Shown here in pieces: positions 46,149-59,410 of a stretch of DNA of 64,000 bases. Position numbers and translations under genes: made by a program. The stretch's first letter is position 1, and each line of letters starts with the position of its first letter. The notes under the pieces were generated by a model. The model saw only the letters and a program-made list of their open reading frames with translations, was not told where the DNA came from and did no database searches. The stretch comes from Sipunculus nudus (Eukaryota > Annelida > Sipuncula > Golfingiida > Sipunculidae): the NCBI GenBank assembly GCA_026874595.1, contig CM049318.1, positions 12,941,241-13,005,240 on the forward strand. Reading direction: 5' to 3'.

Positions 46149-46798
46149 TTATAAAAGATCCTCGCGTTCAAACACTGTGTTTACTCCACATCCACCCTTC
46201 CGCTTCACCGGTTTATATCCTTTCCCTTCCAAGAATTCTATTGCCGCTTGCTTGTCAATCCAATGTGTTTCAACAATAAATACCTTGACAGGAATCGATC
46301 GTCCAATCCATTGTCTCTAAGACCAGCATTTCTGCCCCTTCAACATCCAGACTGAAGAAGTCAATGTCAGATATTCCAGCTTCACGCAGGAGTTTACCCA
46401 TCAGTTTACAAGGTATTTCGATTGTCCTGTTCGCCCGTATTCTAAATCTCTTGATAAGAGTCCCCGTTAGATATTCAACGACACCGGAAATCCCACCAGC
46501 ATCAGCTGTAAAACTTATCTTTTCGACACCCTCTTTGCAGATAGCAAGGCCTCGGTTAATAGAGTTTGGTCTATTTTCTGTAATTTTTCAAAACGGAATG
46601 GATTCGCTTCTATCAGCACCCCGCTCCAACCAAGTGCATCCTCAAAGAATTTGGTGTTAGACATTTGAACTCCATCGTATGCTCCAATTTCGACGTATGT
46701 TCCATTACATAAAGGCGGATTCGCGAAATATCGTTCATAAATCCAGTGGTCCTCGCAACACTGAGCGTTACACGGGTATTCCCTGTCCACTGAACATC
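46149..46798 (-). pseudogene. FkbM-type methyltransferase last exon, copy 1 (broken)
   Basis: The minus-strand exon begins behind TTTTCCCAG and encodes a Cys-rich start (GCSVDREYPCNAQCCEDHWI), the SAM-binding motif VEIGAYDG, LIEANP, and further on DVEGAEMLVLETMDW and a C-terminal VNTVFERED. FkbM-family enzymes are SAM-dependent O-methyltransferases; the acceptor substrate here is unknown. Relative to copy 2 it has a 1-nt deletion after KLQK (about 46576) and a 4-nt ATCG duplication near 46297 (total 650 against 647 nt), so the frame is broken twice and the product truncated at about residue 108. Upstream exons are not identified. Conserved Trp in LGWSG is intact here, unlike copy 2. Confidence 0.8.
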
Positions 46799-46923
46799 CT
46801 GGGAAAATACAATAAATTCTGATAAACCACATTTTTCCCACAAACCGCTGAACGTGTTTTTTTCCAGATAATGTAAGCTTAAGTTGTAATTGAAGCTTAT
46901 GATTTTAATAACTTAATAGAAAA

Positions 46924-46927
<4 letters not shown>

Positions 46928-46994
<67 letters not shown>
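46928..46994. repeat. (AT)n microsatellite
   Basis: About 66 bp of uninterrupted AT upstream (minus-strand sense) of the FkbM copy 1 exon. Confidence 0.93.
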
Positions 46995-46996
<2 letters not shown>

Positions 46997-47389
46997 TGAA
47001 CATCTAATATTGGACAAATTAAAATAGTGAAACGTGTCTGAAAGACCACCTATCTTATAAGACCACCCTTGAGTGAACAGAAATCATTCACATTGGATAT
47101 AACTGACCTGTCTAATAAGACCGCTGGTGAATTAAGATCACTTTTGGCCAGTCCTACAGGTGGTCATATTACACTTGTTTTACTGAATATGTTTTATTAC
47201 GTTTTGGATATATGAGATTTATTCATGCATGACTAGATATATTCGTTTTAGCTGGACATAACTGTGGATGTTTTTTGCATATGACCAATGACCTTGACCG
47301 TTTCATAAGTCAAGGCTGAGATATTAAAAATATAGACTATTTTTGTATAAATCTATTTCTTTAAGACTATTAAAGATAGAGATTTGCAA
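46995..47389. other. Stretch with 'taagaccacc' motifs
   Basis: Between 47035 and 47185 the phrases 'gaaagaccacct', 'tataagaccaccc', 'taataagaccgctgg' and 'ggtggtcatatt' recur. Similar ones occur at 49135-49260. It is probably a dispersed element; the family is not identified. Confidence 0.45.
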
Positions 47390-48850
47390 CATGCATTTTT
47401 CCTTAATAGCTTTCCAATAGGAACAAAATTCTCTAGAATAGCAGCTGTTTACAGTTTGTGGATGAGGCTTATGTGAAACAATTTCAAGTAAAATCAACCA
47501 ATGTTTTACCGTTATGATATTTTGATTCAAACACTCTAAAATGCTGACAAAGACATGTATCGTATACAAAAATGGGTAAAAGTAAATGCCGATGAACTAA
47601 AAAGGTACATTAAGTTATATTGGACGCCATCTTTTCCTTCTTATCTATTGATATAATAATAATCTTTATTTGATATTTGTACCCTTGCAACGTTATACCG
47701 TAAATAAAGTAAATTTAATGTAAAACAGATGTAAAGCATTTTTGGTTTAAGGGCAATACAATATTTCAATTGTAAACCTTGGTGGAAAGGATTATTTGTG
47801 ATATATGCAGTAACAACGAGTGTAGTACAAAGTAATACACGTACTTTTAATTGTCGGCTTTTTCTCTGTTTTCACTTTATAATCTGCCAACAAAGACATA
47901 CATGTGTCACAATTTAATATGTTTAAGCTGTAACACAATATTAAAAAAATGTGTTTTTATCTGTTATTTGGACGGCTGGGCGTCTACTTGTTTTATATTG
48001 CGAAGATTCTAAACCAAGTTTTTGATTCGATGGTTGTAACGTGATCCAAGACACCGGCAGGAATAAAGATAAATCGACGAAGAATGGTTAGCAGATTATA
48101 TCAGCGCTGGTCTTCCGAGATGTTTGCCCGTAAGCTTGAGCTTTGACAGTTTGAGACTGATATTCCAAGCCAGTACACATAGTTCAATATCTAAATACCG
48201 TTTCCACAATTATAATTGTCTAGAAATATGCTGAATTACACGAGAGTGGCTGCTGTTATAGTAGGATCACAGCTTGCATCCAAACCTCAGATACCATAAA
48301 ACCATAGTGTCAAGTGTAAATAAAACAAACGTTTAATAAATATATAATCGGGAAGTAACTTTAGTTTCATGTTTTGCTGATCAGCTGAGGAACAACTTTC
48401 GTTCCAGGCACTCCTGGACCTGTTGTTTGATCTACTTTTCTCAGACGTCGGTATTTGTTTTCTGTCAGTTTTAGACGAGTGAGTTAATTTCATGGCAAGT
48501 CTAACATATCAAAGACTGACAGGTGTTAGGTATCAGAATTTCCACACTCGTAAAACTTTTCATTTATTCACGCGATGGTTGACAGTGACAGTATTGTCAA
48601 GAATGATAGTTTGAGTATGTAAAACAACACGGGGATATGATTTTTAGGGGGTGTTTATACGGGGACAGTTTAATAAGAGTTTACCCAGGAGCTTATTTAG
48701 GGCAGTACAGTCGTATGTTTAGAAATATTTTTCCATGTGGTAGCGCTAAGCTATGGACTAGAATGCTTGGAATCCAGTGGTGCTACAAAGATATTAACGC
48801 TGTGATTACATTGATCCATTGCGAACGTAAACGTTGTATTCCAAGGATTA
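47390..48850. repeat. Segmental duplication block beta, copy 1
   Basis: Shares 'aaaaatgggtaaaagtaaatg', 'ttaagctgtaacacaat', 'ggttagcag.ttatatcagc', 'gtaagcttgagct', 'tttcatttattcacgcga' and 'aatccagtggtgc.a.aaaga' with copies near 50850, 55255, 57125 and 58300. No domain-bearing gene is present. Confidence 0.8.
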
Positions 48851-50849
48851 AACCCTGTCTGATTCATTCTTTTTTTTTTGCGTATGAAGATTTTCCCCTT
48901 CTTTTCTGTGTTTGTTCTGATCTATTCTGCGCTGTGTGCTACCGATGAGGGATTTGTTATTAGAATTAAAATCCTTGTTTTGGATAAGATTGGACATTAG
49001 TCGTGCAGAGGGCATCTCAAGTTTCAATGTTAATAATCTAGTATTTAGAAACATGGTTAAGAAATGCCACAACAGCAAAACAAATGTTTTTCTTTTTGCA
49101 GTACACCTGCCAGGGATGCAATGAAATCTATACAATAAGACAACCCTTGGGACATACATATACTTGTCTTAATTCACAGTTGGTCTTATTAAACAGGTCG
49201 TTTATAACCAGTGTCAATGCTTTCGGTTCACTCAAAGATCATCTTAGACAAGTGGTCTTATTTACCGGTTAAACTGTATGTATCACCTCTTAGTCAGACG
49301 TAGAATGACGCCTTATAAATAAAACGACGTCTTATAAATGAAAGCAATGTCGTACCCAACTTAATGACTCTAAATAAGCCTAAACAGGAATTTCCTAATA
49401 CACTCTCACATAAATATTTTCCCATAAATAAAGATGTATTTGATACCTGAGTGTGATCAAAGCACGTGTGCGTAGAAAATGGATGTGACTTGATCTGTGC
49501 CACGTTTGCGCATCTGGAGGCTGTCACGTGATCTTTTGCCACGTAAGTGCATCTGAACGGAAGGGCAACCGTTTCCCCGGCTATACTAATGAAATAAATA
49601 CCACGTACTGTTATGCATTAGCTGTAAGTATTACACTATAATCGCATACTTATATTCCTAGAATACCACAACTAGTAATGTGATTCAAGAAATTTTATAC
49701 TTTTAAAATTGTCAGTGTATATTGTGCATTGCATAGGTGTTGCATGACGTCGTCCTGTGTTATTGTATATAAAAGAAACTCGCATGAGTGTTCCTTGGGA
49801 ACCATACATAGAGCTTTATAATGAGCACACAGCAAATATCTAAGCAATTGTCGAGCACAAAATTAATATGGTGTGGCTGTGTAACGTTATAAACCAGGAA
49901 CAAACTACACGAAGTCATGAAAATATGCATCACTTTTACGAAGTTACCTGATGCGGTGTACGTTTTAATAATACGACATAATAAATACTGTTTTACGTGA
50001 TGCAATACGACTTTCGGGTAACAATAGAGGCGGCCAGCTGCTGTATTTTGAATAAATGCTTAATATTCGTATTCACTGTACATTTTGGCCAGTGATCATT
50101 CAACCACGTAAATAGTGGAACTGTACGTTATCTATTTGTTTTACTCTGATGTATGTATTATTTATTGAACCATTGCATCGACTGGGCTATTCTTTACTTG
50201 TGTACGAGGTTTCTGTTTTACTCACATATATTCCTTATACTGCCTACTTCCGTTCGCCACTTACTTCAGATTGGACGCTACTACTGCAGTTAATATTGTA
50301 AAACAAAATAGAAAACGCAGTGAAATGGAAAGAAGACGACAATTAAGTGACAATTGTTTCGAGACCCAATTGATTGTGGTAAAGAAACTTTTAACTATAA
50401 GAGCAATTAAATAAGTAATAGTTTGTAAGCATGCGCGTGTAATTTTTTTACAGAAGACCCACAAGCAGAAGAGATTGCTTTAGAGTAAAACGACCCTAGG
50501 CGGAAGAGTGCTCCCCGGGTTGGTTTCCGGTGAGAAGCGAATGGTCGCACCCCTCTGGAAATGTCCTTTTACAGAAAGGCCAAGCCACTAGAACCGTACA
50601 CATGCCGGCAAAATGATCTCACAAGAGATTATTAAATTAACAAATTGTCCATTGTGATATATTAAGTACCCATGGTCCATTGTCCTAGATACTTTAGAAA
50701 TAAATACCCAGGGCAGATCGCCGGTCATTGAATGTTGAAACAAATACGCTTTCAGATTAAACTAAAAATGTCGAGTCTGTCATGTAGGTATCTTAGTCTC
50801 TCCTCGAAGAAAAACATCTTGCCAACTGATTTTCCACAATCAAAAAGGC
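48851..50849. other. Sequence between duplication blocks, no gene recognised
   Basis: AT-rich sequence unique within the window apart from the 'taagacca' fragment at 49135-49260. No RNA gene or exon is supported. Confidence 0.5.
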
Positions 50850-51622
50850 TGACAAACACTTGTATTATTTATAAAAATGAGTAAGAGTAAATGCATATAA
50901 AGGATGAAAAGTATATTCGACGCCATCTGGTCTTTTTTATCTATTAATTAAATAATAATCTATAACTGATTACTATGCGAGTGGAAACCGTTAATAAGGC
51001 AACCTTATTTGTGAAATAGATGTAAAACATTTTAGTTAAAGGGCAATACAATAGTTTAAATGTTAACCCTGGTTTAAAGTATTTTTTATGGTACACGCTG
51101 TAACAACGTATGTGTGTACGTCAATAGAATGTATAATCAACAATGTACTGAATGGCTATACGAGGAGTATGGGCACCTCGGTTTTATTTTTACGGTTTTT
51201 AAACATGTATGCAAACATGTTTAAACATGTATGCAAACATGTCCTGTGTGAAGGATTATGTCGTGAATTTCATTGCACAGAGAACGCAGTACAACTGTAC
51301 TGGCTTTATTGGAGCTAATATTAAGTATATGGCGAAGCGTTACTTGAAATGTGTAAGTATGAATAATTACGTACAGTTTCTATAGGACCTGATGATTTTT
51401 CGAGATGGTCAGATGGAATGAGATTTATGTTCCTATGATGATTTGTTAGAAATCATGAAAAATTTGTCTACTTGAGATTCTGTAACCTAAATAATGGTTC
51501 TTAGTGTCATTTAGTCATTAGTACATTCATACAATTTTTTATTAAAATTAAAGCACTTCTTTCCTGTTCATGTTAAGAACATTTGGTAGCTAGGTACGAA
51601 TAAAGATATATAAATAGGTTCA

Positions 51623-51680
<58 letters not shown>

Positions 51681-52255
51681 AAACACGTACTTTCAACATA
51701 AAATGAAAAGAAAGAAAGATAAAGACATACATATTCCACAATTCAGTGTGTTTAAGCTGTAACACAATGTAAAACAAATGTGTTTGTATATGTTATTGGC
51801 ACGGCGGACGTCTGCTTTTTTATATACTATTCTGTATAACGCTGCAAGAAGTCCATTTTTGTCTTTAATAGATATTGACCATCATACCTAAAATATTACT
51901 TTTGAATCGAATAGTCTAAACCAAGTTCTTCATTCTATGATTGCAGACTGACACAAGACACAGGCAGGGGTTAAAATAAATCGTAGAGGAACGGTTAGCA
52001 GGTTATTTTAGCGCTGGTCTTCAAAGATGCATACCCGTAAGCTATGAAAGTTCGAGACTGACGTTATGTGTACCGAAGCCAATATTACTTTGTTCAATAT
52101 TTAAATACCGTACCCAAAATTATAATTTTCTAGAAGTTAGCTGATTTACAGCTTGTACCCAAACCTCAGATAACATAAAAAAAGTGGCAAGTGTAAATTA
52201 AACAAACGTATAATAAAGTTCCAGCGCTAAAATTTCGTATATTACTACCCCATAG
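50850..52255. repeat. Segmental duplication block beta, copy 2 (diverged)
   Basis: Homologous to 47530-48310. Its 51690-52225 part is closest to 57135-57700 ('gaaagaaagataaagacatacatattcc', 'aagtccatttt.gtctttaatag'). It contains (AT)n at 51627-51677 and a 22-bp tandem pair at 51199-51242. Confidence 0.78.
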
Positions 52256-52299
52256 GTTAATACCTATCCGTACTATTATATATCACCGTACTATTATAT

Positions 52300-53255
52300 A
52301 TGGGTTATTGCATTAACATCATGTTTGTGACGGACGGACTGACAGCTAGACGGACGGACGGAAGACAAACGACACGACGTCAACCATTTCTATGTCCCCG
52401 CCGACGACGCCTTCCGTGATGGCGGGGGACAAGAATCCATAAAAAAGATATAATCATTTGTGCGACTAAAGCGAAATCAGATGAGGAAGGTTACGGGTAC
52501 ACTTACCGTGGTAATAAAAAAAAAATGAAATTGAGAAACGGTTTTCAGATATCCCTACCCATATTAAAATGTAAAAGAAATATCATTTGAAAAACCAAAA
52601 ACCATTCGCGCGTGACTCAAAAACCTTATAAGATTTAAACTTTTCAGATACACCTGCAATCATAATTTGCAGTAGATCCGAGTGATACCTTTTATCCTAG
52701 AATTGTTTACAGGCGGACAAACGGACGGACAGACATACAGAGGGACGGGCTTATCAATACATCTCCCTCTCCGCTTAGACGGGGATAATAAAAGGGAAAT
52801 GTAGAGGCTGGGGCATTAGTTTATGTGTATAAACAAGGAAATTGAATCAAGAGTCGACGTTGGGTCATGTGGTCCAATTGATAACTCGTTTGTAAAGTCT
52901 GTTCAAAACCCGATGATTCTGTCTATTTACACAAAGTTACTACTAAATATTTTTTTCTCGGAGAGTTTATTTTATTCAGTGAATTTTCACAAATATTCTC
53001 GTTTTGATTCTATTGCCCATTCCACCATACTTGCCCACTTGTTTTTTTCGGAATAACTTTTAACAGCTGCACTAGAGCTTATCCGTATTTATCTGACAGG
53101 GAAATCAGACAAACGTGACAATTATCTAACAGAAATGTAACACTCGCCCATGTATGGATCCAATATAATAAATTCAGCAAGAAAAATGACTGAACATATT
53201 GACGATACTAAGATATCATAAACCATATCCATTTGATGATTTTTAGAAATGACGT

Positions 53256-53314
<59 letters not shown>

Positions 53315-54271
53315 GGACGCTAAAAAAAACCGCGGTCTCTGATTGGTAAAAATTGCCGTAAGAAACTCAAACTTGTCACAAGAATGAGATATATCCCTGT
53401 GCCAAACATGGGTGCCAGTGCCTCAAGGGATTATCAGAAAAGAAAGAACCGAGGATGAAGACCAGTTTCCTGTGTAAACATCCGCTCTTGAATACACATG
53501 TTAACCCTCATAGTACTGCAACAAGGAAGCCCGTTCACGTAAAATTCATGTATCAATACCATATTAGAACAATTATGTGTACAATGTGAACAAAATAAGG
53601 CTATATTCTGATATTCCTTATTTGAAATGAGTAGCTGTACAGCTAAATCATTGGTTCCCTCACCCAGGGCGACTCATGACTGGAATTTGGGTAAAGAATG
53701 TCAACTCGAATGAAGGCCCCAAATTAAAAAAATGACTTCAAACAATCGAGTCACTTTATTGCCACTTCATCTCCAAAGATTTGTTCAATACAAGGAATTC
53801 CATATCTTAATTCTATGCCACCTCAATGAGAGTTGTTCATATATTTTTAAACGATCCACAAATGTACTAAGATAAATAATGTATAGAGGCCAATCAAATC
53901 TTAAGAATTAAAAGCCGGGGAACCAGCTGAATCTTTGCCATGAGAAAAAGTAAATAAATCCATGTTCCAGAAACGGCTCAAAGTCCTCAAATTATAACCA
54001 AGGTAAACAGGAAATAAGTACAATAGTAGGTCAATCTGCCAGTCTATAGATCAAAGAACGCCACCTTTGTATGATCAATGACGTTTTACACTCTTACCCG
54101 GATACAGAGGTCGAGTTTTATTAAAAGTTATAACGTGAGTAGAGAGCGCGTGACGATATATTCCGCCATTGTACCAACAATATGATATTTATTTTTGTCC
54201 AAAAAAACATTCTCTTTCACAGTTCTGGAAAAAAATATTTTACCTAAGCTCAGAATGAGTATTGCATCGAT
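52300..54271. repeat. Segmental duplication block alpha, copy 2
   Basis: Begins with the last piece of a satellite unit (gggttattgcattaacatcat) and GACGGACGGACTGACAGC, then follows block alpha order without the 1.08-kb insertion, up to the FkbM copy 2 exon. It is closer to copy 3 (62470 on) than to copy 1. Confidence 0.85.
53261..53310. repeat. (AT)n microsatellite in block alpha copy 2
   Basis: About 50 bp of AT at the position homologous to 45204-45266. Confidence 0.92.
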
Positions 54272-54918
54272 TTATGAAAGATCTTCGCGTTCAAACACTG
54301 TGTTAACTGCACATCCACCCTTGCGCTGCACCGGTTTATATCCTTTCCCTTCCAAGAATTCTATTTCCGTTTGCTTGTCAATCCAATGTGTTTCAACAAG
54401 AAATACCTTGACAGGAATCGTCCAATCCATTGTCTCTAAGACCAGCATTTCTGCCCCTTCAACATCAAGACTGAAGAAGTCAATGCCAGATATTCCAGCT
54501 TCACGCAGGAGTTGACCCATCGGTTTACAAGGTATTTCGATTGTCCTGTTCGCCCGAATTCTAAATCTCTTAATAAAAGTCTCCGTTAGATATTCAACGA
54601 CACCGGAAATCCCTCCAGCATCAGCTGTAAAATTGATCTTTTCGACACCCTCTTTGCAAATAGCAAGGCCTCGGTTAGTAGAGTTTGGTCTGTTTTTCTG
54701 TAATCTTTTAAAACGGAATGGATTCGCTTCTATCAGCGTCCCCCTCTAACCAAGTGCATCCTCAAAGAATTTGGTGTTAGACATTTTAACTCCATCGTAG
54801 GCTCCAATTTCGACGTATGTTCCGTTACATAAAGGCGGATTCGCGAAATACCGTTCATAAATCCAGTGGTCCTCGCAACACTGTGCGTAGCATTGGTATT
54901 TCCTGTCAACTGAGCATC
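54272..54918 (-). pseudogene. FkbM-type methyltransferase last exon, copy 2 (nonsense mutation)
   Basis: The minus-strand exon of 647 nt starts behind TATTTTTCAG. It carries the same Cys-rich start, VEIGAYDG, FFSLDVEGAEML, VKVFLVETHWID and VNTVFEREDLS with a proper stop at 54272-54274. The frame is continuous except for one TAG replacing the Trp codon of the LGWSG segment (about 54746-54748), which truncates the product before the catalytic core is complete. Copy 1 has lesions at other sites. Function is probably lost, unless the stop is a sequencing error. The 5' exons were not found. Confidence 0.8.
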
Positions 54919-55020
54919 CTGAAAAATACATTAATTCCTTATTCAATACAGTTTGTTCCAAAAACCTCTTTTTTGAGATCGGTTGAGTTTTTTATAATTT
55001 AAACTTTAAATTATAAATTT

Positions 55021-55131
55021 TGACGTATGTTCCGTTACATAAAGGCGGATTCGCGAAATATCGCTCATAATTCCAGTGGTCCTCGCAACACTCAGCGTTG
55101 CACGGGTATTTCCTATCCACTGAAATTCCTG
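55021..55131 (-). pseudogene. FkbM-type methyltransferase fragment, copy 3
   Basis: The minus-strand 111-nt fragment starts at a decayed acceptor (TTTTCACAG) and covers the Cys-rich start through NGTYV, then breaks off at 55021. Its upstream flank (55140-55250) matches that of copy 1 (46806-46916), whereas copy 2's flank does not. It therefore marks a rearranged, tandemly duplicated exon. Confidence 0.75.
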
Positions 55132-55254
55132 TGAAAATACATTACATTCTGATAAATCACATTTTTTCCCACAAACCGCTGAACGTGTTTTTTTTCCAGA
55201 TAATGTAAGCTTAAGTTGTAATGAAAACTTATGATTTTAATAACTCAGGTTTGC

Positions 55255-56760
55255 CTCCATCGCAACTTGCAGTTTTCCTTAATAGCCTTCCAATGGGAAC
55301 AAATATTCCTAGAATAGCAGCTGTTACAGTTCGTGGATGAGTACGTGAAACAACTTCAGGGAAAAACAACCAATGTTTTAACGTTATAATATTTTGGTTC
55401 AAACACTCTTAAAGGCTGACAAAGACATGTATGGCATATAAAAATGGGTAAAAGTAAATGCATATGAGTTAGAAAGGTACATTAAATTATATTGGACGCA
55501 ACCTACTTCTTATCTACTGATAAAATAATAATAACCTTTATTTGACTTTTGTACGCTTCGAACGTAATTCCTTAAATAAAGTAAACTTAATGTAAAAAAA
55601 TATAAATCACTTTTTGTTAAAGGGCAATACAACATTTCAATTAAAATCCTTGGTTGAAAGGACTATTTGTGATATATTCCGTAACAACGTGTGAAGTACG
55701 AAGTAAAACAGGTACTTTCATTTGTCGGCTTTTTCTCTGTTTTCACTTGATAATCTGCCAAAAAAGACATACATTTTCCACGATTTAATACGTTAAAGCT
55801 GTAACACAATATATAACGTGTTTTTATCTATTATTTGCACAGCTTGGCGTCTGCTTGTTTATATACTATTCTGTATAAAGCCCCAAGATGTCCATTTAGG
55901 TCTTTAATAGATATTGACCATCATACCTATCTATTACTGTTGCTGCCAAGAGTCTAAAACAAGTGTTTGATCTGATGGTTGCAAGGTGATCAAAGACACC
56001 TGCAGAAATAAAGAGAAATCGTCGAAGAATGGTTAGCAGGTTATATCAGTCCTAGTCTTCTGAGATGTTTGCCCGTAAGCTTGAGCTATGAAAGTTCGAG
56101 ACTGATATTCCGCTTCATGGAAACCTCAGATAGCACAAAAGCATACTGTCAAGTTTGTATGAAACAATATTTTAATAAATATTAATAGGGAATTCACTTT
56201 TTTTATCATGGTTTGGTGATAAGCTGAGGAATAAATTTCGTTCCAGGCTTCTCTGCACCTGTTGTTTGATCTAATTTTTTCAGACATAAGTATTTATTTC
56301 TGTAAGTTTTTGAGGATCGAGATAATTTCATAGCAAGTGTAACATATGAAAGACTGACAGGCACTAGGATCAGAGTTCCCATGCTCTGTAAAACTTTTCA
56401 TTTATTCACGCGACAGTTACAGTGACAGTTTTGTCAAAAATGATAGGTTATGTAAAACAACACAGGGTTATGATTTTTAGGGGATGTTTATACAGGGACA
56501 GTTTAGTAAGAGTTTATCCAGGAGCTATTTTAGGGCAGAACTGTCGTACGTTTAGAAATTATTTTTCCATGGAATAACTCTTAACTATGGTCTGGAATTC
56601 TTGAATACCAATGGTGCGACAAAGAAATTAACGCGGTGATTACATTGATTCATTGCGACTGTAAACGTTCTGAGAGAAGTTCACAAAAAGGAAACGATGA
56701 CATTTACCGTGCTTTGAACAGAGAGAATGTTTCAATCGAGTGATACGTAAAGAGCGTTGT
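55255..56760. repeat. Segmental duplication block beta, copy 3
   Basis: Collinear with 47390-48850: 'tagccttccaatgggaaca', 'aaaaatgggtaaaagtaaatgc', 'ggttagcaggttatatcag' and 'tttcatttattcacgcga'. It ends at 'gtgcgacaaagaaattaacgc'. No gene with domain support. Confidence 0.8.
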
Positions 56761-57124
56761 GTGTCTGAGTTGGGAAAAAAAACGAATCTGCTTATATTTA
56801 TATAATAGCTTGGTAACACAACCAGAACTGTAGTGGGGACAATATATTCGAAGATGCGCATTTGACTGGAAGCAAGACTGGGTATATAGTGCGTGAGGTG
56901 CGCTAGTATAAAAAAGTAACTTTACGTGTTATAAGATATATATAAACTTGTGATAAAACAAGTCAGTCAATACTGTATATTTGATACATAGATTTAAACA
57001 AGTGATTATAGGATGGGCATTGCCAAGAGTTAACTGAAGGTATTGTCACATTTTCTGAGGTAATTCCCTCTATTTTTTTTGAAAAGTCCTAAATGTTTCA
57101 ATGTGCTTGCTTGAATTCATATAT
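56761..57124. other. Spacer between beta copies
   Basis: Nothing recognised in this AT-rich stretch. Confidence 0.45.
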
Positions 57125-57765
57125 TAAAACACGTATTTTCAACATAAAATAAAAAGAAAGAAAGATAAAGACATACATATTCCACAATTCAGTGTGTTTA
57201 AGCTGTAACACAATGAAAAAAAAACCAATGTGTGTGTATCTGTTATTGGCATGGCGGACGTCTGCTTTTTTATATACTATTCTGTATAACGCTGCAAGAA
57301 GTCCATTTTGGTCTTTAATAGATATTGACCATCATACCTAATATATTACTTTTGGATCGAATAGTCTAAACCAAGTTCTTCATTCTATGATTGCAGACTG
57401 ACACAAGACACAGGCAGGGATTAAGATAAATCGTAGAAGAACGGTTAGCAGGTTTTGTCAGCGCTGGTCTTCAAAGATGCATACCCGTAAGCTATGAAAG
57501 TTCGAGACTGACGTTATGTGTACCGAAGCCAATATTAATTTGTTCAATATTTAAATACCGTATCCACAATTATAATTTTCAGTTATAAGTTTGCTGAATT
57601 ACAGCTTGTACCCAAACCTCAGATAACATAACTTAAAATAGTGGCAAGTGTAAATTAAACAAACGTATAATAAAGTTCCTGCGCTAAAAATTTCGTGTAT
57701 CACTTCCCCATAGGATAATACCTATCCGTACTTTTATATATCACACTGCATGTTACATAAAAATA
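57125..57765. repeat. Block beta, partial copy 4
   Basis: Very similar to 51690-52260 over its whole length, including 'gaaagaaagataaagacatac' and 'caagacacaggcaggg'. Confidence 0.82.
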
Positions 57766-58299
57766 ACCTAACATTAAATAAATAAATACATCCCTGGCTT
57801 CATAATGCGGAGTATACTAGTGTTCGTCTGGCAATAGATTACGCTGATTTTTTAGACTGTTGTAAAATCTGTAATTGTCTCTTATTATATTATATGAGAG
57901 CTCGAGTACCATTTTGGAAAAGTGTACACTAAGATATCAACATTACTGAAAAGACCATATAAAAGTTATTGTGCCATCAACGCTATTAGTCTGGCCGCTT
58001 GGATTACCTAATCTCCTGAATACACATGGGTCATACAAAATAATGCTGTAGACATTGTTTTCGCATTACATTTGATGAAACAAAGCGACAGGGACTAGAG
58101 AGACATGAATGGCTGCAGCAAGTATTCTGTAGGCAACTTTACATAGCTCACGGGTCGTCACAAGAGGAGACTTACAGAACACGATGACATTAGTTAGTGT
58201 ATATGCTTTTCAGTGGGAAAAAAGTTAAAGTGAATAGATTGCATTTATTTGCTATCTTTAAGATATGGTTTATCATTACAATTTTATAAAATATTATAG
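57766..58299. other. Spacer, no gene recognised
   Basis: AT-rich sequence with no repeats matched elsewhere in the window. Confidence 0.45.
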
Positions 58300-58880
58300 G
58301 AAAGTTACTTTTATTTCATGTTATGGTAAAAATGTGAACATATTTTGGTCCCGGCACTTGTGCCATTGTTGGTTGATACTCTATTCTCAGACTTCGGTAT
58401 TTGCTTTCCGTCAGATTTAGACGAGCGAGTATATCTTATCAATGATTGAAGGTGTTAGGTATCAGAATTTCCACACTCCGTAAAATTTTCATTTATTCAC
58501 GCGATGGCTGACAGTGAAAGTATTTTCAAGAATGATAGGTTAAGTTTATAAAAAAATGTGTAGATACGATTATAAGGGAGAATTTATACGGGGAAAGTTT
58601 AGAGTTTAATCAAGAGCTGTTTTGGGCAGTACAGTCGAATGTTTAGAATTAGTTAGCGCTAAGCTATGAACTGGATTGCTTGGAATCCAGTGGTGCGATA
58701 AAGATGTTACTGCTGTGATTACGTTGATCCATTGCGACTGTAAACGTTATGAGATAAGTTCACAAAAAGAAAATAATGGCGTTTACCGTGCTTTCAACAG
58801 AGACTGTTTCAAGCGAGTGATACTTGAAGAGTGTTGTATGCCTGAAATAAGAAAATTATAAGAAGGGTTTCAATGATCTC
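58300..58880. repeat. Block beta, partial copy 5, ending at the gene C breakpoint
   Basis: Homologous to 48360-48850 and 56200-56700 ('ggtgttaggtatcagaatttcc', 'tttcatttattcacgcga', 'tggaatccagtggtgcgataaaga'). It is followed at once by the gene B-like segment. Confidence 0.78.
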
Positions 58881-59094
58881 TTCTGCGTGTGGCAGAGACA
58901 GCGTACGTAGGATAATGTCTTATACATTCTACTCTTTTTATTCTACATCTAACTGACCCTAAACACGAAAGAAATAAAAGATTTATTTTATTTTATTTTA
59001 TTATTCATTATATGTATTGTGGACGTCAGTCATATCAGTCACATTAACAACGATGCAATTATGTACATAAACAAAGCGTGTGAGTAGTATTGAA

Positions 59095-59128
<34 letters not shown>

Positions 59129-59410
59129 TTAATAAATGGTATTAATATAATAAATGGCATTGCTTCAGCATTGTTTCCGCATATTGTAGAACCTCATTCA
59201 TGAAACCAATACGTTTTTGGCATATACTTTAGCTTTGCCTTGCAAGCACTCTCTTTGTAGATGATCTCGATGAGTTTTGTAATATAATTATCTCATTAAT
59301 TATCATAATGTACAATGCTTTTCCGGGGAGTGCGGGAGGTCCTTAGCCTTGAGGGATTATGTACTCCATGGACATGTAACAGCATTTTTATGTTATTAAT
59401 GTTACTACAG

